From Clostridium sp. AF37-5 (GTDB lineage: Bacteria > Bacillota > Clostridia > Lachnospirales > Lachnospiraceae): DNA of 64,000 nucleotides. Location: NCBI RefSeq assembly GCF_003477605.1, contig NZ_QUDR01000006.1, positions 109,729 through 173,728 of the forward strand, given 5' to 3'. This document shows positions 25,474 through 34,686 of the stretch, in pieces. The notes beneath the pieces are model-generated. The model was given only the letters and a program-made list of their open reading frames with translations. It did no database searches and was not told the DNA's origin. Each line of letters starts with the position of its first letter. Within the stretch, counting starts at the first letter, position 1. The translations under genes and the position numbers were made by a program.

Positions 25474-25502
25474 TTCACAGAATGCATAAAAAATGGTATA
25501 CT
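25474..25502 (+). promoter_or_regulatory. Promoter of the DUF5717/DUF5716 operon
   Basis: TTCACA, 17 bases, TATACT. The expected transcript start is about 20 bases before ATG 25529, which supports that start and rules out the in-frame upstream codon at 25493. Confidence 0.65.
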
Positions 25503-25528
25503 ATAGAATTGAGGTTAGGAGGTTATCA

Positions 25529-28500
25529 ATGAGAGAAAAGATTTTGTCATTGGCAAAAGGAAATTTCATATATGAAACGCCAAAACTTTGTTTATCAATT
25601 GAAAAATTGGTGTTTGAGGTAACAGCGGGAACACATGGGACGGCAAGCTTTCTTTTGGAAAATTCTTTCGGCACAAGAGTGAAAGGATTTGGCACTGTCG
25701 AGGAGATGTGCATTGATTTCCTGCCTTTTTTTGATGGGACAAAGAATGAACTGACGGTTGATGTGGATGCCGGCGAATTAAATCCGGGGGAAAAACTAAA
25801 AGGAAATCTAGATTTAATTACTGACTGCGGCGAAGAAAAGCTGCCGTATGAGATTACAATTGTGTCTCCTGTGCTTTGGGATGAAGAAGGAGAGATTCGG
25901 GATTATCCGACCTTAAAGAAGCGGATTGAGAAAAATCCGGAACATGGCGTTGATTTATTTTTGGCACCGGAGTTTCGGGATGCCTTTTTATATCGGGATG
26001 AGAGCGGGCGCATTTTATACGACTGTCTGTTAAAGAAAAATACAAAACTTCAAAGCTTGGAAGAATTTCTGGTGGCGATGAAGAAAAAGAAAGCCATCCG
26101 CTTTGAAACAGAGCATCCATCCGGCAGAGAACTGGTATATGAATTAGATGGAACAGACAAAGCCGATGCAATTTCGATTCGTGTGAATACATGGGGACAT
26201 GCGGGGATTCATGTCCGCACAACGGCAGATTTTATTGAAGTGCAGACGCATGTTCTGTGGACGGATGAATTTGTGGATGGACGAGACGTTTTGGAATTTA
26301 CGATTTGTGCAGATAAAGTACCGGCCGGCAGACGCCACGGTGATTTGATTTTGCAGACGCCGTATGAGAAAAAAGTAATACATATTACGGCGCATAACCG
26401 AATTGGCGAAAAAGAGCGAAAGATTCAAAGAGCCAGAAAAAAAGCGATTGCCATGGCAATTCGTATGTTTTTATCATATCAGGAGAAGCGGGTTACGAGA
26501 GAGGCATTCGGAAAGTTCCTTAAAAAGAATCGTGAAATTCTCGAAAAAATCAGTGGCACATATGAGCAGGCGGTGCGCGGATATATTGCCGTGATTCTGC
26601 GCGAGAAGGAAAATATTCTTTCCTTTTTCCAGGAGACGGAAAATTTAAAAATGCCGCCGCTAGGGGAATCGTTGGAAGAGGTAGAAAATTATATCTTGAT
26701 TCAATTTATTAAGATTATGGATTCTGAGCGCAAAGAGGACCGCATCGGACTGGCAAATCTGATTTCTTCGTATGCGGAAAACGGATATCAGAGTGATTTA
26801 CTGACTTACCTTTTAACGCAGGTGGACGAGCGTTACCGCTTTGGGCATTTGCTAGAGAAAGATTTGCGCGCGCAGTTGGAGAGTGGCAGCAACAGCCCGC
26901 TTTTATATTCGGCGATGATGCTTGCTTACCGCGAGGATTCCACCCTGATTTCCAGTCTGGATGACGTGACAATTAACGCAGTAAACTATGGGTTAAAACG
27001 TGATTTAACTACGAAAGAAGTATCTCTTGCCGTTAGTTTTCTTGGAGAACGTCTGCCACACTTTGATGCCAGAGTGTTTTCCATTTTACAAAAACTGTAT
27101 GAGTTCTTTGTCATGACCGATACGCTCCATGGCATCTGTGGAATGCTCATCCGAAATGAAATCCGCGATGCAAAATATTTCTCGTGGTTTGAAAAAGGTG
27201 TCAACAAGCATTTGCGGCTGACGGATTTGTATGAATATTATATGTATACGATAGATACGGAGAAAGTTCGGACGCTTCCGGATGCGGTCTTATCGTATTT
27301 TCAATATGAGAACCATTTGAATGACAGATGCAAAGCGTTTCTGTACGCCTATCTGGTGAAGCACGCCGGTGAGAGACCGGAAGTTTTAGAGGCTTATGGC
27401 GAGCAGATTCATAAATTTGTAGAGAGAAATCTTACGCACCATCGGATTACAGAGGACTTGGCGGTGCTCTATGAGGCGTGCGTAACAGAAGAAACGCTGA
27501 CAAAAGAAATGGCGGATGACCTTTCTGAAGTGATGTTTTCACATCGGATTACCTGCGGCAATGACCGGATGGACGGTGTGGCGGTTGTGCATCGCGAGAC
27601 GAAAGAACAAACTTATTATTCCTTTGAAAATGGACAAGCGGTAGTTTCACTTTATACCCCGAACACGCAGTTGTTTTTTGTGGATGAGAGAGGGCTTTAC
27701 TATTCGGGTACGGTTGATTACCGGATGGAAAAAATGCTTTCGATGGAAAACTTAGCGCCTGTGTGTTATGAACTTGGCGCAAAAAATCCAAAGCTGATTA
27801 CGCACTTGGCATATAAGGCAGAGCGTTCTGCAAAAATGACGGATGTGCAGGCGGTGGTGTTACAGGATGCACTGCAAATGGATTGTTTACGGCGGAAAAT
27901 GCGGGAGAAAATCCTGCTCTGTTTATATGATTATTATCACCGCGAGGGCATGGCAGAGCCATTGTTTTCGCTGATTGAGCAGTTTAATCCGATTACACTT
28001 AAGAGGGAACGGATTGCGGATGTGGCGGCGGACTGCATTGCACAAGGAAAATACGAAAAAGCACAGGTTATGCTGCTGCGCTATGGTGTGCCGGAATGTG
28101 ATAAGAATGCATTTTCCACGCTCGTAGAGGCGCTTGTGAAGGAACATAAGGACGAGTCAGAGCCAATGCTCGTGAAATGGGCGCTTTATTTGTATCATCA
28201 GGGCTGTGCCGGAAAGGATGCAATGAAATATCTGCGCCGCTATTATACCGGAGATTTAATTACTTTTACTTCTCTTTACGAAAAGTGCCGGAAAATGCCG
28301 GAAGTCGGGGCGGATGAAGATATTACGGAGCGTCTTTTGGCACAGGTTTTGTTTGTCGGTGCCAGTCAGGAGCCGTATGAGCCGATTTATCTGGAATATA
28401 TGGAATCGGGTGAAAACCGGATGTTAGTGAAGGCGTTTTTGTCGCAGCTCGCTTATGATTATGTCGTGGAGCGGCAGGAGTTGTCGGAACCAATGTTTGT

Positions 28501-29071
28501 TAAAATTGAAAAAGAAGCGATGTATGAAAAAGATGCGGTTATGGTTTTGGCTGTTTTGCGCCATTACCGGTTAGAGGAGCATTTTGCCAGCAAGCAAAAA
28601 GAATTTGTGGAAATGAATCTGGAAAAATTTGCGAGCGAGGGAACTGTTTTCGCCTTTATGAAAGATTATATTGGCAAGGTGAATGTTCCGTTTGAAATTG
28701 AAAATACCGTGATTATCCAGTATTATAGCGGCGCACCGGGAGAAATTCTCCTTTGTGAGACAGACCGTGGCGGCAAAGTGAAAAAAACAATGCCGATGCG
28801 GCAGGTTTTTTCGGGTGTTTATGTGTATGAAATGCTGTTGTTTGACGGCGAAGAAAAATATTGTTACATTGAGGAGCAGACAACGGGAGAGAGAACGGAA
28901 GTGATGTGCGCCCGCCGCACAGAGCAGGCGAAAGGCGCGCTGGGATTTTTCCATATGCTTAACGATATGATTGCAGCAAAGAATACCGGTGATATGGAGT
29001 TGTATGGCAGTCTGCGCAGACGTTATGAAAAAGACCGCTTTGCGGCTAAGAAATTATTTACGCTTCAGTAA
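25529..29071 (+). CDS. Large DUF5717-like protein, beta-sandwich plus helical-repeat scaffold
   Basis: A 1180-residue protein with a strong aggagg RBS. No signal peptide and no membrane span are seen, so it is probably cytosolic. The N-terminal 290 residues look like two or more Ig-like beta-sandwiches (FEVTAGTHGTASFLLEN; GELNPGEKLKGNLDL; DKVPAGRRHGDLILQT). Residues about 300-1050 are a long array of alpha-helical repeats, and the last about 130 residues return to beta structure (FEIENTVIIQYYSGAPGEI). From memory it matches the Lachnospiraceae family DUF5717; no function is known to me. It is the first gene of a tight four-gene operon with an actin/Hsp70-fold protein, a TPR-like protein and a coiled-coil membrane protein. 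Confidence 0.75.
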   Translation: MREKILSLAKGNFIYETPKLCLSIEKLVFEVTAGTHGTASFLLENSFGTRVKGFGTVEEMCIDFLPFFDGTKNELTVDVDAGELNPGEKLKGNLDLITDCGEEKLPYEITIVSPVLWDEEGEIRDYPTLKKRIEKNPEHGVDLFLAPEFRDAFLYRDESGRILYDCLLKKNTKLQSLEEFLVAMKKKKAIRFETEHPSGRELVYELDGTDKADAISIRVNTWGHAGIHVRTTADFIEVQTHVLWTDEFVDGRDVLEFTICADKVPAGRRHGDLILQTPYEKKVIHITAHNRIGEKERKIQRARKKAIAMAIRMFLSYQEKRVTREAFGKFLKKNREILEKISGTYEQAVRGYIAVILREKENILSFFQETENLKMPPLGESLEEVENYILIQFIKIMDSERKEDRIGLANLISSYAENGYQSDLLTYLLTQVDERYRFGHLLEKDLRAQLESGSNSPLLYSAMMLAYREDSTLISSLDDVTINAVNYGLKRDLTTKEVSLAVSFLGERLPHFDARVFSILQKLYEFFVMTDTLHGICGMLIRNEIRDAKYFSWFEKGVNKHLRLTDLYEYYMYTIDTEKVRTLPDAVLSYFQYENHLNDRCKAFLYAYLVKHAGERPEVLEAYGEQIHKFVERNLTHHRITEDLAVLYEACVTEETLTKEMADDLSEVMFSHRITCGNDRMDGVAVVHRETKEQTYYSFENGQAVVSLYTPNTQLFFVDERGLYYSGTVDYRMEKMLSMENLAPVCYELGAKNPKLITHLAYKAERSAKMTDVQAVVLQDALQMDCLRRKMREKILLCLYDYYHREGMAEPLFSLIEQFNPITLKRERIADVAADCIAQGKYEKAQVMLLRYGVPECDKNAFSTLVEALVKEHKDESEPMLVKWALYLYHQGCAGKDAMKYLRRYYTGDLITFTSLYEKCRKMPEVGADEDITERLLAQVLFVGASQEPYEPIYLEYMESGENRMLVKAFLSQLAYDYVVERQELSEPMFVKIEKEAMYEKDAVMVLAVLRHYRLEEHFASKQKEFVEMNLEKFASEGTVFAFMKDYIGKVNVPFEIENTVIIQYYSGAPGEILLCETDRGGKVKKTMPMRQVFSGVYVYEMLLFDGEEKYCYIEEQTTGERTEVMCARRTEQAKGALGFFHMLNDMIAAKNTGDMELYGSLRRRYEKDRFAAKKLFTLQ

Positions 29072-29100
29072 AGAAAAGGGAAGGAAAACGGAGAGAGCAC

Positions 29101-30297
29101 ATGAGTGAACGAACACTGCTGCTTGGGTTTGACCTGGGCGAAGAAAAATCACAGATGGCTGTCTATGACAGAGAAAAGAATATACCGGTGCTTATCGGAC
29201 AAACGGAAGAAAATCCGGAAGGGCTGATTCCGACCGAGATTGCACTTTCGGGCGAAAAGCCTTTGCGGGATTTTCTTGTGCGGATTCGCAGACAGGAAGA
29301 TGTGGTTGTTGACGGCAAAATTTCAAAACCTCTGAATATGCTGTCTTACTTTTTTCGGAAAACACTTTCCCTTACGAGAAAAGATTATCCTGGCGAAACG
29401 ATTAAGCAGCTCGTTGTTACGGTAAAGGATGCGGATAGAGAATATGTGGAACTCATTTATGCGGCACTTGAACAACTTGGAATTGGCAGGGAGCGTGCGA
29501 TGGTGATTAGCCACAAGCAGGCATTTCCGTATTATGTGCTAAACCAAAAGAAAGAACTGTGGATGAATGATGTCGGCTTATTTGATTATGAGGGAAATAC
29601 GTTGACATATTATCAGATGCAGGTAGATAGAAGCAAAAGTCCGATTTTGGTTGGTGTTTCCGAACGCGATTATTCGGGGGCGGTTTCTCTACCGGAGGAA
29701 AATAAAGAGCACAAGGCGGCCGTTTTTGAAAATGTTGTGTATGGTGCGATTCACAAAAAACTTTTGTCAACGCTTTACATGGCCGGAGAGGGCTTCGAAG
29801 GCGGATGGGCAGATTCGCTGTTCCGTAAATTGTGTGTGGGCAGAAGGCTTTTCAAAGGAAGAAATCTGTATGTGAGCGGTGCCTGTCTGATGGCGCGTGA
29901 GATGGCAGAAGAAAAGCGGTTAGGAGATTATCTTCTGTTAGATGAGCAGATGGTGACTTCGCAGGTTGCGGTGAACTTATATGCGGAGGCTAAGCAGCAG
30001 AAGGTAGTTCTTGCAGAGGCAGGAGTTCCCTGGTATTTAGTCGATGAAGAATTGGAACTGATTCCTTCGGGTGAGACCGAGCTTGCTTTGCAGACAAAAA
30101 ATGTATTAACCCAAAAAGAAAAGCAGTTTATGATAGAACTTGACCCACTTACCGGACGGCTTGACAGGCGCTGCCGGCTGATGTTACGCATTCGTTTTGA
30201 GTCACCGAGCCAATGCATTGTGACAATAAAGGATGAAGGATTCGGAGAGCTGTTTCCAACGTCAAACCGGATTTGGGAAAAACAGGTAGAACTGTAA
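29101..30297 (+). CDS. DUF5716-like protein with actin/Hsp70-type fold
   Basis: A 398-residue protein. LLLGFDLGEEKSQMAVYD at the N-terminus matches the phosphate-1 loop of the actin/Hsp70/sugar-kinase superfamily. VGLFDYEGNTLTYYQM (about 157-172) sits where phosphate-2 should be but has YEGN in place of the usual DxGGGT, and NLYVSGACLMAREMA (about 257-271) resembles the adenosine motif. The C-terminal 100 residues are a beta-rich extension (FMIELDPLTGRLDRRCRLML). Nucleotide binding is plausible, but hydrolysis is doubtful with the altered phosphate-2 loop. From memory this is DUF5716, a partner of DUF5717. Starts 29 bases after the scaffold gene. Confidence 0.7.
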   Translation: MSERTLLLGFDLGEEKSQMAVYDREKNIPVLIGQTEENPEGLIPTEIALSGEKPLRDFLVRIRRQEDVVVDGKISKPLNMLSYFFRKTLSLTRKDYPGETIKQLVVTVKDADREYVELIYAALEQLGIGRERAMVISHKQAFPYYVLNQKKELWMNDVGLFDYEGNTLTYYQMQVDRSKSPILVGVSERDYSGAVSLPEENKEHKAAVFENVVYGAIHKKLLSTLYMAGEGFEGGWADSLFRKLCVGRRLFKGRNLYVSGACLMAREMAEEKRLGDYLLLDEQMVTSQVAVNLYAEAKQQKVVLAEAGVPWYLVDEELELIPSGETELALQTKNVLTQKEKQFMIELDPLTGRLDRRCRLMLRIRFESPSQCIVTIKDEGFGELFPTSNRIWEKQVEL

Positions 30298-30317
30298 AAG
30301 AGAAAGGAGAGGAAAAA

Positions 30318-31082
30318 ATGATTCTTGCCAAAGGGAAAATAGCCAAAAAGCCATATGAATTATCGTATTTAGGGCAAAATATTTATTCCATCGAAGAATT
30401 GTGCTATGTCATTTACCACAATATTTACGGCATAAACGAGGAATTTTTTCAGATCTCTCTGGCAAAATGGATGAAGGAAGAACTGGGATTAAAAGAGTTA
30501 GCAGAGAAATTAGAGGCAATGATTGTGGGAGAGCATGGGCTGAAAGATTTGGTTGTTACGACACTTTGCGGCTGTGATTACTACAACGAAGAAGAAATCC
30601 GCGGGATTGTTAAGGTATTAGATGAGATTGACCATTTGCCGTCTTATCAGAAAAAGAAGATTAAGGCGGACAATTATGTGCGCACCGGACATTACGGAAA
30701 GGCAGTGATGGCTTACCGGAAACTTTTGCAGGGACCGGATGCGATTTCGTTTACACCGGAAGAGTATGGAGATATTTTACATAATGAGGGAATTGCTCAT
30801 TTTTACACGTCTTCGTTTTTGGAGGCGGGGGAGGATTTCCGCGAAGCCTATATTCGGAACAATAAAAGAGAATCGTTGCAGCATTATTTGTGGATTTTGC
30901 TGATGGAAGAAAAAGATAAAACGTTTGAGGAAGAGAGTTTGTCGTTTGGCTTAAAACCGTCGGAAATTGAGCAGATACGGTTAAAGTATCAGGAAGTGCT
31001 TGCCGGTTTTTATGTGCCGGAAGAAACGGAATCGATGATGGATGATTACAAGGAGCAGCTGCGAAGGGCATTTGCTTACTAG
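30318..31082 (+). CDS. Uncharacterised TPR-like helical protein
   Basis: About 254 residues, start at ATG 30318 after aaaggagagg. The product begins MILAKGKIAKKPYELSYLGQ; from about residue 130 there is a TPR-like stretch (ADNYVRTGHYGKAVMAYRKL; HNEGIAHFYTSSFLEAGEDFREAY). No signal peptide or transmembrane segment. The N-terminal half (IYSIEELCYVIYHNIYGINEEFF) is helical and not recognised. It is the third gene of the four-gene operon and is probably an adaptor in the same assembly (inference). Confidence 0.65.
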   Translation: MILAKGKIAKKPYELSYLGQNIYSIEELCYVIYHNIYGINEEFFQISLAKWMKEELGLKELAEKLEAMIVGEHGLKDLVVTTLCGCDYYNEEEIRGIVKVLDEIDHLPSYQKKKIKADNYVRTGHYGKAVMAYRKLLQGPDAISFTPEEYGDILHNEGIAHFYTSSFLEAGEDFREAYIRNNKRESLQHYLWILLMEEKDKTFEEESLSFGLKPSEIEQIRLKYQEVLAGFYVPEETESMMDDYKEQLRRAFAY

Positions 31083-31094
31083 GCAGGAGGTGAC

Positions 31095-32240
31095 ATGGTG
31101 AAGGAGAAAAAGGATACGAAGGAACTGTTAAATGAACTGGAACAGGAAATGGTTCGTGTTGAAAAAGAAAAAGTGGATTTGCGCAATGACAAGGAGCGCA
31201 TTGCTTATTTGGAGCACCTCTGCGAGAACATTAAAGAGGCCAAAAAGCAGTGTGAAGATATTAAGTTTGAATATGGACAGGTAACATCGTATTTAAAGGA
31301 CATTCAGCTTATTGACCGCGCACCAAAAGAGGAGCAGGAAAAACTTCTGGCTGCGGCAAAGCAGATTGTAGAGTTGACGAAAGAGCGCAAAAAGAGCCAG
31401 AAGCAGGAATACAAATTTACGGAAGCCCAGCGCCGTGCCATGGATAATTATGAGGACGTGGTGGAAGATGATATTAAAAAATTAACGGAATACGAAGAAT
31501 ACCAGATGAAAATCAAACAGGATTTGCGTCAGCTTTCCGGTGAGAAAAATCTTTTGCTTGCGGATAAACAGGATATCATTCACAGGCAGGGGATGTTAAA
31601 GGTACTTGGAAAATGCCTGACAGCACTTTTGATTGCAACCTTTGCAATGCTTGCGGTTTTGATGGCATGCTTTAAGGTGAATATTAATGTTGCGTTTGTC
31701 GTGGCGGTTTTTGTGACGTTTGTATTTGCGGCTATTATTTTGAATGAAGCCAGAAAAAACCGGATTGATATGGTGATTACGGAGAAGAAAGGCAACCGTG
31801 CCATTTTTCTTTTGAACCGTGTCAAAATTAAATATGTAAATAATGTCCGCACACTGGATTATATGTATCATAAATATCAGGTGCGCAACGCGGCTGAGCT
31901 TTCTTTTGTCCGCACGCAGTATGTCCGTGCCAAGAGAGAATGGGAAAGACAGCGTGAGAGCAGTATCCGGATTCATGAGGCGAATCAGGTGGTTTTGCAG
32001 GAACTTCGGAAGTTAGAGGTTAAGGACTGTGATATTTGGTTAGGTCAGGTGGAAGCGTTAGTCGAGCCAAAGGAAATGGTTGAGGTAAGGCATGATTTGA
32101 ATGTGCGCAGACAGAAACTGCGTGAACAGATGGATTATAACACCGGCATTATGGAACAGTGTCTGGATGAAATTGATAAAATCCGGAGTAAGAAACCGGA
32201 GTATGCAGTTGAAGTGGAACGAATTTTAGGAGGAATGTAA
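31095..32240 (+). CDS. Coiled-coil membrane protein of the DUF5717/DUF5716 operon
   Basis: A 381-residue protein with a long N-terminal coiled coil (about 1-165, rich in Glu/Lys/Gln), two adjacent hydrophobic segments (about 173-195 ALLIATFAMLAVLMACF and 198-216 VAFVVAVFVTFVFAAIIL), then a second coiled-coil region (about 220-381). Both coiled coils should face the same side, most likely the cytosol. It would anchor the cytosolic partners of the operon to the membrane (inference). RBS aggaggtg precedes the start at 31095. It runs into thiE with only one base between stop and start. Confidence 0.7.
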   Translation: MVKEKKDTKELLNELEQEMVRVEKEKVDLRNDKERIAYLEHLCENIKEAKKQCEDIKFEYGQVTSYLKDIQLIDRAPKEEQEKLLAAAKQIVELTKERKKSQKQEYKFTEAQRRAMDNYEDVVEDDIKKLTEYEEYQMKIKQDLRQLSGEKNLLLADKQDIIHRQGMLKVLGKCLTALLIATFAMLAVLMACFKVNINVAFVVAVFVTFVFAAIILNEARKNRIDMVITEKKGNRAIFLLNRVKIKYVNNVRTLDYMYHKYQVRNAAELSFVRTQYVRAKREWERQRESSIRIHEANQVVLQELRKLEVKDCDIWLGQVEALVEPKEMVEVRHDLNVRRQKLREQMDYNTGIMEQCLDEIDKIRSKKPEYAVEVERILGGM

Positions 32241-32241
32241 C

Positions 32242-32871
32242 ATGAAACCGGATATTGATTATACGTTGTATTTATGCACCGATCGAAATATTATGACAAC
32301 GGAGACCATCGAGGAATCGGTCGAATTGGCAATTAAGGGCGGCGTGAGTGTTGTCCAGCTGAGGGAAAAGGAGTGTTCTTCGAGAGAATTTTATGAGATG
32401 GCAAAGGCCGTAAAGACGATTACCGATGCGTATGAAGTGCCGCTTTTGATTAATGACCGCATAGATATTGCTTTGGCAGTAGGCGCGGATGGCGTTCATT
32501 TGGGACAAAGTGATTTGCCGCTTGATGCAGCCAGAAATCTCTTAGGTGCTGATAAAATTGTAGGGGCGACAGCCAATACCGTGGAACTTGCGCAAAAAGC
32601 ATGGCGTGAAGGTGCCGATTATCTTGGCGTTGGGGATGTGTTTGGCACGACCACAAAAGCGGATACCCGTCATATTACATTAGAAGAATTAAAAGAAATT
32701 AAAGAGTCCGTACCAATACCAATTGTTGCCATTGGCGGGGTAAATGAAGATAATATTGCTCTTTTGCGTGAAACCGGTGTGGACGGTGCAGCCGTTATCT
32801 CTGCCATTGTCGGACGAAAAGATATTACGGCCGCAGCAGAAGAACTTATTTCAAATTTTCGAGGAGCATAA
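32242..32871 (+). CDS. thiE: Thiamine-phosphate synthase
   Basis: ThiE couples HMP pyrophosphate with the thiazole phosphate to give thiamine phosphate. The 209 residues show the TIM-barrel signatures VVQLREKECSSREFYEMAK, LLINDRIDIALAVGADGVHLGQ, YLGVGDVFGTTTKADT and IVAIGGVNEDNI. The ATG follows the previous stop by one base, so it is cotranscribed with the four-gene operon, though no functional link is evident. Its 3' end overlaps the convergent PHP gene by 26 bases. No TPP riboswitch is seen here. Confidence 0.93.
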   Translation: MKPDIDYTLYLCTDRNIMTTETIEESVELAIKGGVSVVQLREKECSSREFYEMAKAVKTITDAYEVPLLINDRIDIALAVGADGVHLGQSDLPLDAARNLLGADKIVGATANTVELAQKAWREGADYLGVGDVFGTTTKADTRHITLEELKEIKESVPIPIVAIGGVNEDNIALLRETGVDGAAVISAIVGRKDITAAAEELISNFRGA

Positions 32872-33691
32872 CCGGCACCCGTAAATTTCCTTCGCCGGTT
32901 CCGATGTCCAAATCCGGTTTGTTTGCACCATGGTAATCGGTGCCGCCGGTGATGAAAAGACCATAGTCGTTTGCCAATTTCCGCACAAAAGCTTCGTCGT
33001 TTCCGCGGTTTCTCGAATACATTGCCTCGATTCCGCGAAGACCGTAGCCGCATAACTCATCCAGTAAATGATGAAGTTCGGTCACGGACATTTTATATAA
33101 CAGGGGATGAGCAAGAACTGGAAGTCCTCCTGCATTTTTAATTAATTCAATTCCCTTTTTGGGTGTCAGATAGTGCCGTTTTACAAAATAAGGACCATCG
33201 GCTGCAAGAATCTTTTTAAATGCTGAGTCAATGCTTGGAATTGCTCCTTTTTCCAATAAAAAGCGGGCAAAATGTGCACGGGTGAGTATTGTGTTTCCAA
33301 ATCGCTCGATTAAGGAATCATAATCAATCGGATACCCGGCTTTTTGCAGATTTTCACACATTTTCTTATTGCGGTCGTCACGCTCTTTTGCGACAGCTTC
33401 TAATGTATCAAGAAGTTCTTTTTGTTTCCAGTCAATATTGTAGCCAAGAATATGAATTTCTTTGGAACGTGTCGGTGTAATCTGATACTCACAGGATAAT
33501 TCGACGCCCGGGATAACCTGCAGATGCTTATCTTTTGCAGCCGCTAATGCCCGGTCAACGCCGCCAACTGTATCGTGGTCGGTTAAGGCAAAAGCAACCA
33601 GTCCCTGCGCTGATGCTTTGTCTACCAGCTCCTCCGGAGTGCAGGTGCCGTCTGAAAAAAGTGAGTGAACATGTAAATCAATATATTTCAT
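32846..33691 (-). CDS. PHP-domain phosphoesterase (YciV/RNase AM-like)
   Basis: A 281-residue PHP metallo-phosphoesterase. Metal-binding motifs: DLHVHSLFSDG (motif I), LTDHDTVGG (motif II), VIPGVELSC (motif III) and, late in the protein, ITGGTDYHGANKP (motif IV). The family includes nucleoside 3',5'-bisphosphate phosphatase and the 5'-3' exoribonuclease Rnm; which activity this one has is open. RBS aggagg is well placed before ATG 33691. The upstream 200 bases on this strand are highly structured (see 33714-33885). Confidence 0.85.
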   Translation of the reverse strand: MKYIDLHVHSLFSDGTCTPEELVDKASAQGLVAFALTDHDTVGGVDRALAAAKDKHLQVIPGVELSCEYQITPTRSKEIHILGYNIDWKQKELLDTLEAVAKERDDRNKKMCENLQKAGYPIDYDSLIERFGNTILTRAHFARFLLEKGAIPSIDSAFKKILAADGPYFVKRHYLTPKKGIELIKNAGGLPVLAHPLLYKMSVTELHHLLDELCGYGLRGIEAMYSRNRGNDEAFVRKLANDYGLFITGGTDYHGANKPDLDIGTGEGNLRVPVMLLENLK

Positions 33692-33713
33692 AATTGCCTC
33701 CTGATGTAGTGTT

Positions 33714-33885
33714 CATGTATGTTTTGAAAGACAGCCCTTTCCTGCGTGGACGCATAAGGAACGCCTTTCAAGACATACATGGATGTCAACAAATTGCTTC
33801 GCAGCAAGCTGCTCCCGCAATTTGGTCAAACATTCGGAATCCGCAGATTTGCACAGCAAATCGCTCCTTCCTCATGTTTGGGCGG
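33714..33885. other. Structured intergenic region, possible leader RNA of the PHP gene or palindromic element
   Basis: Three hairpins follow one another: a 17-bp stem at 33714-33730 / 33765-33781 (one G-U) with inner cctt/aagg and tgcgt/acgca pairs; caaattgc / gcaatttg (33790-33797 / 33817-33824) with gcagc-aa-gctgc inside; and gatttgc / gcaaatc (33846-33852 / 33856-33862), enclosed by caaacat / atgtttg. The first stem ends 23 bases upstream of the PHP start on the minus strand. No gene is seen in 33692-33993 otherwise. Confidence 0.55.
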
Positions 33886-33993
33886 GTTTCAAAGTCCAGT
33901 GTACCACAGTTCTATTTTTTTGAAAAGTATCATATTGTAAGAAAAGAGAGTACACGGTAATGCCGGCGGGGGTTCGCCGGGAACGGAGGGGTT

Positions 33994-34365
33994 ATGAAAA
34001 AATCGAGTGTGTTGACATTGACAAAAGGTGTTGTTTTTTCCTATCTGATATCTGGTATCTGCCTGCTGATTCTGGCATTTTTATTGTTTCAGTTTGAACT
34101 GCCGGAAGGCGTGCTGCGGGGTGGCATTATTTTCTCGTATGTGTTTTCCTGTTTCCTTGGCGGCATGGTAGTGAGCGGAAAGCAGGAAGGAAAAAAATAT
34201 TTGTGGGGGCTCTTAGCAGGAATCTTGTACTATGTCATTTTAGTTGCCGTTTCCATGATACTGAACCGGGAAGCATTCACAAGAATCCCGGGCGTTTTCC
34301 CTGCATTATTTCTCTGCGCATTCGGTGGCATGTTAGGAGGCATGACACAGGCAGGCAGAAAGTAA
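33994..34365 (+). CDS. TIGR04086 family membrane protein
   Basis: A 123-residue integral membrane protein with four predicted spans (about 12-32, 42-60, 67-88, 98-118). LRGGIIFSYVFSCFLGGMVVSGKQEGKKYLWGLLAG is typical of the TIGR04086 family. The function is not known, but in clostridia it commonly lies beside the SCIFF gene and its maturase, as here. RBS ggaggggtt at 33984-33992. Confidence 0.8.
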   Translation: MKKSSVLTLTKGVVFSYLISGICLLILAFLLFQFELPEGVLRGGIIFSYVFSCFLGGMVVSGKQEGKKYLWGLLAGILYYVILVAVSMILNREAFTRIPGVFPALFLCAFGGMLGGMTQAGRK

Positions 34366-34426
34366 ATCTTGTAGAACTAGAGCGTTACGTGGTCTCAATG
34401 CAACGTAAATCGGTTTGAATGTAAAA

Positions 34427-34574
34427 AAGCGTTGCATGTTTTGGAGAAAAATCTTAATTATTTCTTCCGGGAGCAACGCTTTGCGTAAAATCAGATAAAA
34501 AGAGTTGTATTTGCAGCGCAATTTCTGATGCAATAACCTTAAATTCAGCAAAAAATGCAACTCTTTACCACAAA
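34427..34574. other. Two hairpins in the TIGR04086-SCIFF intergenic region
   Basis: Stems aaaagcgttgc / gcaacgctt (about 34424-34484) and aaagagttg / caactcttt (about 34499-34567) are seen. A third agagttgtc copy follows near 34586. No gene or clear terminator T-run is visible. The rest of 34366-34686 shows nothing else I can support. Confidence 0.4.
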
Positions 34575-34686
34575 TACCGGAAAAAGAGTTGTCTGAGAAG
34601 CTTTTTACATCACTCACACAGTCCAAGAACGAAACTTCAGGAGCAAGCAGAGCGGGATAATTGTTGTTAATCTTTTTAAGATTATA

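Noticed and set aside
29101..30297. Classic DnaK chaperone
   Set aside because: Only the phosphate-1 loop is clear; the substrate-binding domain and the usual phosphate-2 loop are missing.
32180..32245. TPP riboswitch before thiE
   Set aside because: thiE starts one base after the preceding gene, so there is no leader, and no THI-box-like motif was seen.
33694..33960. A possible 88-residue protein in the structured region before TIGR04086
   Set aside because: The frame follows the hairpin arms and has no RBS; the structure explains it better.
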